Positions 35,100 through 43,593 of a stretch of DNA of 64,000 nt are shown piece after piece. The position numbers were made by a program, and so were the translations under genes. Origin of the DNA: Planctomycetota bacterium (GTDB lineage: Bacteria > Planctomycetota > J058); the NCBI GenBank assembly GCA_023954375.1, contig JAMLIC010000004.1, positions 248,001 to 312,000 of the forward strand, given 5' to 3'. The notes below the pieces were generated by a model that was not told the origin of the DNA, searched no databases, and saw only the letters and a list, made by a program, of their open reading frames with translations. Each line of letters opens with the position of its first letter. Position 1 is the stretch's first letter.

Positions 35100-36430
35100 G
35101 CTTCACGATCCGCCCCGCCCGCCCCGACGACGAGGCGGCCTTCTACGAGATCTGCCTGAGGACCGGCGACGTGGGGCAGGACGCGAGCGACCAGTTCGCC
35201 GACCCCCGGGCGCTCGCGGACATCTACGTCGGCCCCTACCTCCGCTTCGAACCCGAGCTGGCCTTCGCGCTCGAGGACGAGCAGGGCGTGTGCGGCTACG
35301 TGCTCGGCGCCCTCGACTCGGTCGCCTTCTACCGCCGGCTCGAGCAGGACTGGTGGCCCGCCCTGCGCGCGCGGCACCCGGCGCCCGAGGGCGACCGGGC
35401 CGGCTGGTCGCGCGACCAGCGCTGCTACCACGCGTTCCACCACCCGAGCACGTTCGTCCCGCCCGAGGTCGCGCGCCACCCGGCGCACCTGCACATCGAC
35501 CTCCTCCCGCGCGCGCAGGGCCAGGGCCTCGGGCGGCGCTTGCTGGAGACCCTCTTCCAGGCGCTGCGTGCGCGCGGGGCGCCCGGCGTGCACCTCGAGG
35601 TCGGGCTGAGCAACGCCCGCGCGGTCGCCTTCTACGGCCGGGTCGGCTTCAGGGAGCTCGCCCGTCACGGCGACGTCCTGTGCCTCGGGCTCGGCCTCGC
35701 GGCGCTCGACCGCTACCACACGGCGGTGACGACCCAGCTCGAGGACGTCCTGCGCACGCAGCGGCCGGCGCTCGAGACCGCCGGGCGCTGGGTGGCCGAC
35801 GCCCTCGCCCAGGGCGGCACGCTCTGGACGGCCGGCACCGGCCACTCGCACCTCCTCGCGCTCGAGCCCTTCTACCGCGCCGGCGGCCTTGCGAAGGTCG
35901 CGCCGCTCCTCGACGAGGCGCTCATGCTCCACGAGAGCGCGTCGGCGTCGAGCGCGCTCGAGCGCGAGGCCGGCCGCGCGGCCGCGATCGTCGGGCGCTA
36001 CCCGCTCCGCCCGGGCGACGTCCTCCTCGTGATCTCGAGCTCCGGCCGCAACGCCGTCCCGATCGAGCTGGCCCTGCTCGCCCGCGAGCGGGGCCTCAGG
36101 ACGATCGGCCTCGTCAGCCGCCGCCACTCCGAGGCCGCACCGGCGCGCCACCCGGCCGGCCGGCTGGCCGACGTCGTCGACCTCACGCTCGACACCTGCG
36201 GCGTCGTGGGCGACGCCGCCGTGACGCTGCCGGGCCTCGCGCAGGCCGTCGGCCCGACCTCGACGATCACCGGCGCGTTCGTCGTCCACGCGATCGCCAT
36301 CCACGCCGTCGAGGCGCTCCTCGCGCGCGGGATCATTCCGGAGGTCTACGCCAGCGCCAACGCGCCCGGCAGCGAGACCCACAACGCGGCGCTCCTCGCG
36401 CGGCACCGGGGCGCGCTGCCGCATCTGTGA
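35096..36430 (+). CDS. GNAT-SIS fusion (OGA-like acetyltransferase plus sugar isomerase domain)
   Basis: The 444-residue protein has an N-terminal GNAT domain (1-200) beginning FTIRPARPDDEAAFYEICL and TGDVGQDAS, with the acetyl-CoA loop RAQGQGLGRRLLE at 139-151 and VGLSNARAVAFYGRVGF. This type is homologous to the C-terminal acetyltransferase-like domain of animal O-GlcNAcase. The C-terminal SIS domain (205-430) has TAGTGHSHL, ISSSGRNAVPIE and ASANAPGSETHNA, which bind phosphosugars. The fusion could acetylate or isomerise an amino-sugar phosphate produced by GH84 cleavage and transport. It starts within the GH84 stop. It ends the operon; a convergent TPR gene lies just beyond. Confidence 0.88.
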   Translation: MSFTIRPARPDDEAAFYEICLRTGDVGQDASDQFADPRALADIYVGPYLRFEPELAFALEDEQGVCGYVLGALDSVAFYRRLEQDWWPALRARHPAPEGDRAGWSRDQRCYHAFHHPSTFVPPEVARHPAHLHIDLLPRAQGQGLGRRLLETLFQALRARGAPGVHLEVGLSNARAVAFYGRVGFRELARHGDVLCLGLGLAALDRYHTAVTTQLEDVLRTQRPALETAGRWVADALAQGGTLWTAGTGHSHLLALEPFYRAGGLAKVAPLLDEALMLHESASASSALEREAGRAAAIVGRYPLRPGDVLLVISSSGRNAVPIELALLARERGLRTIGLVSRRHSEAAPARHPAGRLADVVDLTLDTCGVVGDAAVTLPGLAQAVGPTSTITGAFVVHAIAIHAVEALLARGIIPEVYASANAPGSETHNAALLARHRGALPHL

Positions 36431-36437
36431 TGCGCCT

Positions 36438-38183
36438 TCAGCGCCGCAGGTACCACGTGGGGAAGTAGCGACCGTGGCAGCTCCGCGCGGCGCGCTCGTC
36501 GAGCCACGCCGCCGCCTCGGGCCACGCGCCCGCCAGCGCCGCGCACAGGACGGCCGCCTCGACCGGCGGCAACGCCAGGCGGTCGAGGTCGGCCTGCGTC
36601 GGCGCCCGGTCGGCGCGGAGCAGGTCGCCGACCCGCCGCTCGCGGCGCGTGCCGCCGGCCAGCGCGTCGGCCGCCCGCAGGCGCCAGGCGCGCGCCTGCT
36701 CGGCGTCACCCGCGCGGGCGAAGCCGACGCTCACGAGGAGCGCCGGCCTGGGCTCGCCCGGCAGCGTGCCCTCGACCAGCGCCGCGGCCCCCTGCGCGTC
36801 GCCCCGCGCGAGGTGCGCCGCGAGCAGCAGCGAGGCGCGCCGCTCGCCCGGCAGCCGGGCCGCGGCGGCCTGCAGGGCGTCGGGGTCGGCGCGCAGGTCG
36901 GCCAGAGCCGCGGCCGAGAGCGCCGCGAGCGCGTCGGCCTGCGCCGGCGCGTGCTCGCGGGCGGCCGCCGCGAAGGCCTCGTGGCGCGCGCGGGCGTCGT
37001 CCTCGCGGCCCTGGAGCCAGAGCACCTCGAGGAGGGGCCGCAGCGCGTTGAGCGACAGCGGCCGCGCGGCGAGCGTCGCCTCGAGGTCGGCGCGGAGGTC
37101 GTCGAGGCGGCCGTCGGCGAGGCGCGCCCCGTGGAGCACCGAGGCCACCTCCGGATCGTCCGGCCGGAGACGCGCGGCCTCCTCGGCGCAGCGCGCGCCC
37201 TCGGCCGCGTCGCCGCGGGCGAGCGCCAGGAAGGCCAGCCCGTGCCAGGCGAACGCGCAGTCCCGGTCGAGCGCGAGCGCCGCCTCGTAGCGGGCCCGGG
37301 CGACGTCGGGGGCGGGCTCGAGCCGCCCGGCCAGGTAGAGGAGGCCCGCGTCCTCGCGCGCCTCGGCCACGAAGGCCTCGTAGCGCGCGGCCAGCGCCTC
37401 CTCGTCCCCCCGCGCGCGCACGAGGTCCTGGTAGCAGCGGTGCCACACGATCGGCGCCGGGCGCGTCGCGAGCCCGCGCTCGAGGAACGCGAGCGCCCGG
37501 GCGCGGTCGGCCTCGCTCGCGACCAGGGCGCGGTAGGCGGCCACGAGGTCCTCGTCGCGCGGGTCGAGCGCCAGGCGCAGCTCTGCCCAGTCCAGGCGCG
37601 CGGCCAGCGGCGCCGTCCGCGCGAGCCGCGCCAGGACCTCGGCGGCGCCGCCCGGGACGAGGTCCACGCGCGTGCGCGTGACCGTCCGGTCGCTCTCCAC
37701 CTCGCGCGGGAAGGGGGCGAAGGCCACGTCGACGTGGTCGAGCGCGACGAACGGCCGGCCGGAGAGGAGGCGCGGCGGCACAGGCCGCGTGTCGTCGTCG
37801 CCGTAGACCGCCTGCTCGACCAGGAGCGGCGACGCCCCGGCCACGTCGAGCACGAACAGCGGCCGCGCCGTCAGCCGCGAGAGCCAGGGCGTGCGCACGG
37901 TCATGGGCACGTCGACGGGCTGGCCGTCGCCCCGGTCGATCCGCGCCGCGTGCTCGCCCTCGGCGATCGGCACCTCGACCCGCGCGCCGGGCTGCACGGT
38001 CAGCGTCGGGCCGTCGCCCACGCGCACCTCGGCCGCGAAGCGCGTCGAGTTCAGCACGTGTAGCGTGCGCCGGCGCCCGGCGCGCTCGCTGGCGACGACG
38101 AAGGCCACGAGGAGGAGGAGCGGCGCGAGGGCCAGCAGGCGACCCCGGGGCCGCGGGCGGGGGGCGTCGGTCACGGCGCCCAC
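36438..38183 (-). CDS. Membrane-anchored TPR-repeat protein
   Basis: The 581-residue protein has a hydrophobic N-terminal anchor (about residues 15-33), a beta-rich segment to residue 190 and then a long series of helix pairs with TPR-like alanine spacing, for example ARARYEAALALDRDCAFAWH and LRPDDPEVASVLHGA. It probably serves as a protein-interaction scaffold on the outer face of the membrane. No enzymatic motif is visible. The first GTG is used; a second GTG three codons later is equally possible. It converges with the GNAT-SIS gene. Confidence 0.75.
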   Translation of the reverse strand: MGAVTDAPRPRPRGRLLALAPLLLLVAFVVASERAGRRRTLHVLNSTRFAAEVRVGDGPTLTVQPGARVEVPIAEGEHAARIDRGDGQPVDVPMTVRTPWLSRLTARPLFVLDVAGASPLLVEQAVYGDDDTRPVPPRLLSGRPFVALDHVDVAFAPFPREVESDRTVTRTRVDLVPGGAAEVLARLARTAPLAARLDWAELRLALDPRDEDLVAAYRALVASEADRARALAFLERGLATRPAPIVWHRCYQDLVRARGDEEALAARYEAFVAEAREDAGLLYLAGRLEPAPDVARARYEAALALDRDCAFAWHGLAFLALARGDAAEGARCAEEAARLRPDDPEVASVLHGARLADGRLDDLRADLEATLAARPLSLNALRPLLEVLWLQGREDDARARHEAFAAAAREHAPAQADALAALSAAALADLRADPDALQAAAARLPGERRASLLLAAHLARGDAQGAAALVEGTLPGEPRPALLVSVGFARAGDAEQARAWRLRAADALAGGTRRERRVGDLLRADRAPTQADLDRLALPPVEAAVLCAALAGAWPEAAAWLDERAARSCHGRYFPTWYLRR

Positions 38184-38232
38184 GGTAGAGTCAGCGGCGC
38201 AGGCTGACCAGCCAGACGGCAGCCCACACGGC

Positions 38233-38730
38233 TCACCGCCGCCGCAGGTCGCCCGCCGCCTCGAGCGCCTCGGGGACCGCCAGCGCCGTGGCCCCGAGGC
38301 TCAGGAGGCCGGCCGAGATGCAGTAAGGGCACCAGCGCGGGAAGCGCGCGAACATGACGCCGAGGTAGCCCCAGGTCACGAGCCCGGCCCCGCCCACGAC
38401 GCCGGCGAGCGCCAGCGACCAGGCCGGGTGGCGCCCGACGGATCGGTCGCCGCCCACGCCCGCCAGGACCAGCGCCAGCCCGTGCGCGAGGGCCCCCAGG
38501 GCCGCGTCGGGCGCGCCGAAGAGGAAGGCCTCGCGCGAGCCCACGACCGCGTCGGTGTCGAACGGCCCGGGCGGGTCGGGCAGGCGCAGGGCGCCCATCT
38601 GCTGCAGGGCCACGAGCCCCGCGTCGATCATGGCCAGCGCGGACAGCGCGGCCACGCCGCGCCGCCGCGCGAGCGAGGCCGAGCGCCCCTCGCGCAGCGA
38701 CCTCCTCAGGACCTCGGCCTGCTCGATCAC
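38233..38730 (-). CDS. VKOR-like disulfide membrane protein
   Basis: The 165-residue protein has four hydrophobic segments and the motif RWCPYCISAG near residue 133, the CxxC active site of vitamin K epoxide reductase homologues. In bacteria such proteins pass electrons from quinones to DsbA-type oxidases. Unlike classical members, no second Cys pair is seen in the first loop, so the regulatory loop pair may be absent or supplied by another protein. GTG 38730 overlaps the upstream stop (GTGA), so it is coupled to the hydroxylase-like gene. Confidence 0.78.
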   Translation of the reverse strand: MIEQAEVLRRSLREGRSASLARRRGVAALSALAMIDAGLVALQQMGALRLPDPPGPFDTDAVVGSREAFLFGAPDAALGALAHGLALVLAGVGGDRSVGRHPAWSLALAGVVGGAGLVTWGYLGVMFARFPRWCPYCISAGLLSLGATALAVPEALEAAGDLRRR

Positions 38731-39548
38731 GTGATCATCTCCCGGCTGCGCACCGGGACGTCCGGCGGCGGGGCCCAGCTCTCCCGCTGCGGCCCGAACG
38801 GCAGGGCCAGCGCCTCGCCGAGCGGCACCGGCGCGGGGAACGCGGGGACGCCGATCCGGATCGCCTCCTGCGGCACGTCGTCGTAGCGGAAGGTCCCGTG
38901 CAGGTGGTCCCAGAGCGTCGTGAAGGCGCTCGACCAGTTCGAGTCGGTCTCGCCCTGGACCATGGAGTGGTGGATCGTGTGCAGGCGCGGCGTCGGGACG
39001 ACGCGCGCGAGCGCGCGGTCGAGCCAGGGCGGCAGGGCCACGGCGCTGTGGTGGAACAGGACGGAGGCCAGGAGGGCCGGCTGCCACACGGCCAGCGCGC
39101 GCGGCGTGACGCCGATCGCGAGCACCTGCGCCGCGCGCAGGCCGACCGACAGGAGGAGCTCGCCCGGGTGGAACCGCACGGCCGTCGTCACGTCGAGGTC
39201 GCGGTCGACGTGGTGCACCTGGTGGAAGCGCCACAGCGCCGGCACGCGGTGGTTCGCCACGTGCCAGAGGTAGAGCGTGTAGTCGAGCAGGGCGAGCGTC
39301 GCCGGCACCTCGAGCGCGCGCGGCAGCCCGAGCGCCGGGACGAGGCCCCAGCGCTGCCGCTCGACCCAGGCCGCCAGCCGGCTGATCACCGGGCGGTCGA
39401 AGAGCTGCACGGTCACGCCGGCCAGCCCGACGATCGCGGCGTTGCGGGCGGCCCGCCGCGGCCAGGGCTCGACCCGGCGCCGCAGCGGCCGCCGGCCCTC
39501 GAGCCACAGGAGGAGGAGCACCTCGACCCCGAGCAGCGCCGCCGCCAT
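38727..39548 (-). CDS. Sterol desaturase / fatty acid hydroxylase family protein
   Basis: The 273-residue protein has about four membrane segments and the His-box set of the superfamily: HVANH, FHQVHHVD and HTIHHSM, which hold a di-iron centre for lipid hydroxylation or desaturation. The substrate could be a fatty acid, carotenoid or hopanoid-like lipid. ATG 39548 is chosen because GGAGG lies four bases before it; ATG 39572 has no comparable site. Its stop overlaps the VKOR-like gene, hinting at a shared membrane redox setting. Confidence 0.87.
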   Translation of the reverse strand: MAAALLGVEVLLLLWLEGRRPLRRRVEPWPRRAARNAAIVGLAGVTVQLFDRPVISRLAAWVERQRWGLVPALGLPRALEVPATLALLDYTLYLWHVANHRVPALWRFHQVHHVDRDLDVTTAVRFHPGELLLSVGLRAAQVLAIGVTPRALAVWQPALLASVLFHHSAVALPPWLDRALARVVPTPRLHTIHHSMVQGETDSNWSSAFTTLWDHLHGTFRYDDVPQEAIRIGVPAFPAPVPLGEALALPFGPQRESWAPPPDVPVRSREMIT

Positions 39549-39614
39549 GCGGCCTCCGCGCCCCCGCTGCATCCATCTTCCGCGGCCCGCGCCGACTGCC
39601 CAGCCACGGGCCCG

Positions 39615-40670
39615 TCAGCGCGACGCGAGCAGGACCTCGGCGCGCAGCGCGTGCAGGCGGTCGTTGCGGGCGTCGAGCAGGTAGATCCGGTCGCCGGCTG
39701 TGGCGACGCCCCAGGGCTGGTCGAGCTGCCCCGGGCGGCGCCCGGGCTCGCCCCACGTCGCGAGCGGCTCGCCCGCCGCGTCGAACACCTGGACGCGGTG
39801 GTTGCCGAGCTCCGCCACCCACAGCCGCCCGGCCGCGTCGAAGGCCACGCCGTAGGGCTGGTTCAGCTCGCCGGGGCCGGCGCCCAGCCCGCCGATCACC
39901 TGCGCGAGGACCCCGTCGCGGCCGAACACCTGCACGCGATGGTTGCCCGCGTCCGCCACGGCCACCCACTCCCCGTGCACGGCCACGGCCCGCGGCCGGA
40001 TCAGCTCGCCCGGCGCCGCCCCGCGCCGACCGAAGCGCAGGAGGAGCTCGCCCGCGGGCGAGAACACCTGCACGCGCGCCACGTGGTCGCCGTGGTCGGT
40101 GACGTAGCGCCGCCCGTCGGCGTCCTCCGCCACGCCGGTCACGAGCAGCAGCCGCCCGTCCTCGTGGCCGGGCTCGCCCATGGCCTCGACGAGGCGCAGG
40201 TCGGGGTCGTAGACGAGGACGCGCGAGTTGTGCGTGTCGGCGACGAGGAGCCGCCCGCGCGCGTCCACGCACAGCCCCGTCGGACCGCCCTGGCCCGGGT
40301 CGGGCGCGCGCGCCGCGGCCCGCGGGCGGCCGTCGGCGTCGAGGCGCAGGAGCCAGCCCGTCCGGTCGACGACGTAGGCCCCGCCGTCCGGCGCGGCGGC
40401 GATCGCGCGCGGGTAGGTCAGGGCGGCGCCCGGCTCGCGCCGCTCGTAGGACCACGCGACCACGCCCTCCGCCGGGGGCAGCGGCGCCCACGCGGCGGGC
40501 GGGAGGGCGCGAGGCCAGGTCGCGTCCGGTGGGCAGGCCACCTGGGCGACGCTCGTCACGCTCGCCGCGCCGACCGCGCGGGCCGAGGTCGTCCGGGGCG
40601 GCGCCTCGACGGCCGGACAGCCGCACAGGCCGAAGGCCAGCGCGGTCCCCAGGCGGGCGGGGCGCCTCAC
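39615..40670 (-). CDS. NHL-repeat lipoprotein
   Basis: The 351-residue protein has a lipobox (LCGC) and then a six-bladed NHL-type propeller with repeated ADTHNSRVLVYD, DAGNHRVQVFG and AELGNHRVQVFD blades. NHL proteins of this sort are extracytoplasmic and often bind ligands or act as peptidylglycine lyase-like or scaffolding proteins. No catalytic set is visible. The GTG start overlaps the HEAT gene stop by four bases, so the two are co-translated, and the two proteins may associate. Confidence 0.85.
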   Translation of the reverse strand: MRRPARLGTALAFGLCGCPAVEAPPRTTSARAVGAASVTSVAQVACPPDATWPRALPPAAWAPLPPAEGVVAWSYERREPGAALTYPRAIAAAPDGGAYVVDRTGWLLRLDADGRPRAAARAPDPGQGGPTGLCVDARGRLLVADTHNSRVLVYDPDLRLVEAMGEPGHEDGRLLLVTGVAEDADGRRYVTDHGDHVARVQVFSPAGELLLRFGRRGAAPGELIRPRAVAVHGEWVAVADAGNHRVQVFGRDGVLAQVIGGLGAGPGELNQPYGVAFDAAGRLWVAELGNHRVQVFDAAGEPLATWGEPGRRPGQLDQPWGVATAGDRIYLLDARNDRLHALRAEVLLASR

Positions 40671-43078
40671 CGCCTGCCCTCCGCCCAGGCGCGGAGCGCG
40701 AGCGTCGCCTCGGCGCGGTCCGCCGCCGCGCCGTACAGCCAGTCGGCGAAGACGTCCAGGCCCTCGCGGCCGGCGGTGTGCAGGAGTCCGCGGTAGGCGC
40801 AGTAGCGCACCCAGCCGTCGGCGTCGCCCAGCGCCTCGGCCAGCGCGCGCAGCGCGGCCGGCGTCCCGAAGCGTCCGAGCGCGATCGCGGCCGCCCAGCG
40901 CTCGGGCGCGGCGGCGTCGGCCAGGTGAGCGCGGAGGACGCCCTCGGCCTGCGGGGTGCCCACGCGGCCGAGCTCGAGCAGCAGCGTCTCGATCACCGGC
41001 GCGGGCGCCTCGACGACCCCGCCCCCGGACCGGGCGGGCGCTTGCGGCGCCGGCGCCGTCCGCCGCGCCCGGACCCACGTGTCCAGCGCCGCGGCGAGCT
41101 GGTCGGTCGTCGTCGTGCCGCGACGGGGGAGGAGCGTCACGGCGTTGCGGAGCACGAAGCCCTCCACGCCGCCCACCTGCACGCGGTAGAGCGGGCGCGT
41201 CAGGTCCCCCGCCTCGCCCAGCACGACCGCCCGCAGGCCGTGCCGCGGACGGAGCAGGACCGCCGCCCCGAGCTCCTCGCCGGCGCGCACGCTCGCCCCG
41301 CCGCGGACCTCCCCGGGGCACGGCCAGGCGGTCGCGGGCCGCTCTCCCGCCGCGCCGAGGAGCCGCGCCGCGACCACCGCGACCGCGCCGCTCCTCGGGC
41401 CGCCGCCGATCACGGTCCGCGCGCGCTCGAGCGCGCGCGCCGGGGCCCTCGCCGCCAGCGCCTCGAGCGCGGCCGCCTGCACGAGCGCCTCCGGGTCGAG
41501 GACCAGCGCGTCGAGGACCGCCTCGAGGTGCTCGTCCCGCAGGCGCGCGAGCGCGCTCAGGGCCGCCAGGCGCAGGGCCGGCTCGCACAGCGCGTCCCGC
41601 GCCACGACCCGCAGGCGCGCGCGGCCGTCCTCGCCCATGCGCTCCAGCGTCTCGACGACGACGGCGAGGGTGGGCACGAGGAACGCCCCGAAGGTGGTCG
41701 GGGCGGCGACCGGGGCGCGCCGGAAGCCGCGCTCGGGGGGCTCCGGCGTCGCGGCGAGCAGGCGCAGGACGTCGGCCCGCGCCTGCTCGTCGCCCAGCCT
41801 CGCCTGTGCCAGCCGGCAGAGCTGCAGGAGCACCGTCCGGCGCGCGTCGACCGGGTCCGGCACGTCGGGCTGGTAGACGGGCGGCGTGAAGAACGCCTCC
41901 GGCTTCGTCCGCTCGAGCGCCCCCAGCGCCTGGTCGAGGGCGCGCGTCGCCTCGCGCGAGGCGACCCCCATGCGCCCGAGCGCCGGCAGCGCGACCAGCG
42001 CGTCGTCGACCGCGCCGCCGCGGAGGAGGCGCACCCCGAGGTCGACCCCGTCGGGCGCGCGCAAGGCACCCAGCAGGAAGACGGCGGTCGGTCCCAGGTC
42101 GCGCGCGCGCTCGAGGACGGCCTTGCGCGCCTCCTCGGAGCCGGTCCGCCCGAGGGCCAGGCAGGCTCGCAGCCGGGTGACGCCGTCGGGGTCGCGGGCC
42201 GCCCGCTCCAGCGCGGCGACCACGCCCGGCCCGCGGTAGCCCCCGAGCAGCGCCGCCGCGTTCTGCCGCAGGAGCGGGTGTCCGCCCTCGGTCGCGTAGC
42301 GGGCGAGGAGCGGCACCGCCTCCTCGGGCGGGAGCGCCAGCAGCCGCGGCGCGAAGGGGGCGAGGGCGTGCGGCCAGCCCGCGGCCAGCTCGTCGGCCGC
42401 GAGGCGCAGGAGCATGGCCTCGCGCGGGTCGTCGCTCGCGAGCGCGCGGGGCCGCGCCCGCGGGAGGGGGGCGATCCGGGGAGACACCGCGCGCACCCAC
42501 GCCTCGAGGACCCCCTTGCCCTGCAGCGGCTGCTGCTCGAGGTCGACGAGCACGGCCAGGGCCGGCGGGCCGAGCTCGACGAGCCGCTCGAGCGTCTCCG
42601 GCCGCGAGACGAGCATGGGGTGCATGAGCTCGCGCAGGAGGAAGGCGAACGTCAGCCAGTAGAGGTCGGCGGGGACGGGCGGCGGGTAGGCGGCGGCCGT
42701 CTCCGGCCCCTCGCGCCCGCCGCCCGTGCGCGCGCGCCCCGGGGCGGTCGCGGGCCGGAGGTCGCGGTCCTGGGGCTCGGGGCCCCGCCAGTCGATGTGG
42801 CCCAGGATGTCGAACGTGGTGATCCGCGCGTAGCCCATGGGGGTCACGCGCTCGGGGGTCACGGCCGGACGCGCGCGGGTCTCGAGCCGTCCGCGCTCCC
42901 GCGTGCCGGGGCCGTCGGGGGGCGGGCCCTCCGGCTCCGGGACCCGCAGCGACGACGTGGGCCGCCGCTGGGGGAGGTCCCACTCGAGCGGGGTGCCCGG
43001 CGGCACGCCCACGTCGAGGTCCGCGCGCGCGAGCGGCGCGGCCGCGAGCGCGAGGAGCAGCAGCAGGCGCCGCGTCAT
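40667..43078 (-). CDS. Exported HEAT-repeat protein
   Basis: The 803-residue protein has a signal peptide (RRLLLLLALAAAPLARA), a Pro/Arg-rich segment, and then a long run of HEAT-like helical repeats, for example LARYATEGGHPLLRQNAAAL and LGRTGSEEARKAVLERARDL. A beta-rich insert with SVRAGEELGAAVLLR and VGGVEGFVLRN lies near residues 600-660 and resembles an SH3-like fold. It likely acts as a scaffold outside the cytoplasm. ATG 43078 gives the best signal peptide; ATG 43093 is possible. The NHL lipoprotein is translationally coupled downstream. Confidence 0.8.
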   Translation of the reverse strand: MTRRLLLLLALAAAPLARADLDVGVPPGTPLEWDLPQRRPTSSLRVPEPEGPPPDGPGTRERGRLETRARPAVTPERVTPMGYARITTFDILGHIDWRGPEPQDRDLRPATAPGRARTGGGREGPETAAAYPPPVPADLYWLTFAFLLRELMHPMLVSRPETLERLVELGPPALAVLVDLEQQPLQGKGVLEAWVRAVSPRIAPLPRARPRALASDDPREAMLLRLAADELAAGWPHALAPFAPRLLALPPEEAVPLLARYATEGGHPLLRQNAAALLGGYRGPGVVAALERAARDPDGVTRLRACLALGRTGSEEARKAVLERARDLGPTAVFLLGALRAPDGVDLGVRLLRGGAVDDALVALPALGRMGVASREATRALDQALGALERTKPEAFFTPPVYQPDVPDPVDARRTVLLQLCRLAQARLGDEQARADVLRLLAATPEPPERGFRRAPVAAPTTFGAFLVPTLAVVVETLERMGEDGRARLRVVARDALCEPALRLAALSALARLRDEHLEAVLDALVLDPEALVQAAALEALAARAPARALERARTVIGGGPRSGAVAVVAARLLGAAGERPATAWPCPGEVRGGASVRAGEELGAAVLLRPRHGLRAVVLGEAGDLTRPLYRVQVGGVEGFVLRNAVTLLPRRGTTTTDQLAAALDTWVRARRTAPAPQAPARSGGGVVEAPAPVIETLLLELGRVGTPQAEGVLRAHLADAAAPERWAAAIALGRFGTPAALRALAEALGDADGWVRYCAYRGLLHTAGREGLDVFADWLYGAAADRAEATLALRAWAEGRR

Positions 43079-43105
43079 CGTCCGTCCCGTCATTCTCCGG
43101 GCGTG

Positions 43106-43134
43106 GTGAGGGTCCTCACGTTCCACGCGCGTGG
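43106..43134. promoter_or_regulatory. Two palindromes upstream of the HEAT gene
   Basis: GTGAGG-GT-CCTCAC at 43106-43119 and the perfect palindrome CCACGCGCGTGG at 43123-43134 lie 28-56 bases before the HEAT gene start. Both fit binding sites for dimeric regulators, but no regulator is linked to them here. Confidence 0.3.
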
Positions 43135-43258
43135 AGCCATGGCGGTTCCCGTGAGTCGGAGCATGGTGCGTGGACGGGGCGGCGCGCAAGCGCCTGGTGA
43201 CAGGCGCGCTCCGCCGGCCCGGTCGGAGGGGAGACCAGGGGCGTCGCTCGGGGCGGCC

Positions 43259-43522
43259 CTCCACCGCGAGCTGCAGCTCGCCCTGCGCGAGGCGGTGGGC
43301 GCGCGCACGCTCGACGCCCTTGCTCGCGGCGAAGGACGCCGTGGGCCGCGACGTGTGGCGGCCGTGGCGCCCGAGGCGCAGGCGCTCGGGGCCGCGCTCG
43401 TCGGGGTCGGGGTCAAGGACGTGATCCTGCCCGGCGAGATGACGACGCTGCTCGACCAGCTCATCGAGGCCGAGAAGCAGGCGCAGGCCAACCTGATCGC
43501 CCGCCGCGAGGAGACGGCGGCA
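43259..43522 (+). pseudogene. Slipin (SPFH/Band 7) remnant
   Basis: Peptides from two frames together reproduce the C-terminal half of a slipin: HRELQLALREAVGARTLDA in one frame, LLAAKDAVGRDVW in the next, and then ALVGVGVKDVILPGEM and IEAEKQAQANLIARREETAA back in the first. The two shifts compensate each other. The N-terminal SPFH part and the tail are missing. This shows decay of an ancestral membrane-scaffold gene. A 7-bp hairpin with a GTGA loop lies upstream at 43190-43207. Confidence 0.75.
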
Positions 43523-43541
43523 CACGAAGAGCTGACGCGGG

Positions 43542-43569
43542 GGGCCCGCGGGCGCGCGCCCGCGGGCCC
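43542..43569. terminator. 28-bp perfect palindrome, terminator-like
   Basis: The 28 bases from 43542 are their own reverse complement, giving up to a 12-bp GC stem with a GCGC loop. It lies between the slipin remnant and the kinase promoter. A TCCC stretch follows on the plus strand; no real U-tract is present. Confidence 0.5.
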
Positions 43570-43580
43570 TCCCGCTCGTG

Positions 43581-43586
43581 TACGCT
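43581..43586 (+). promoter_or_regulatory. TACGCT -10 hexamer, leaderless start
   Basis: TACGCT ends seven bases before GTG 43594 and no ribosome site is present, so the first kinase-propeller gene is likely translated from a leaderless message. Confidence 0.45.
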
Positions 43587-43593
43587 CGGGGGC

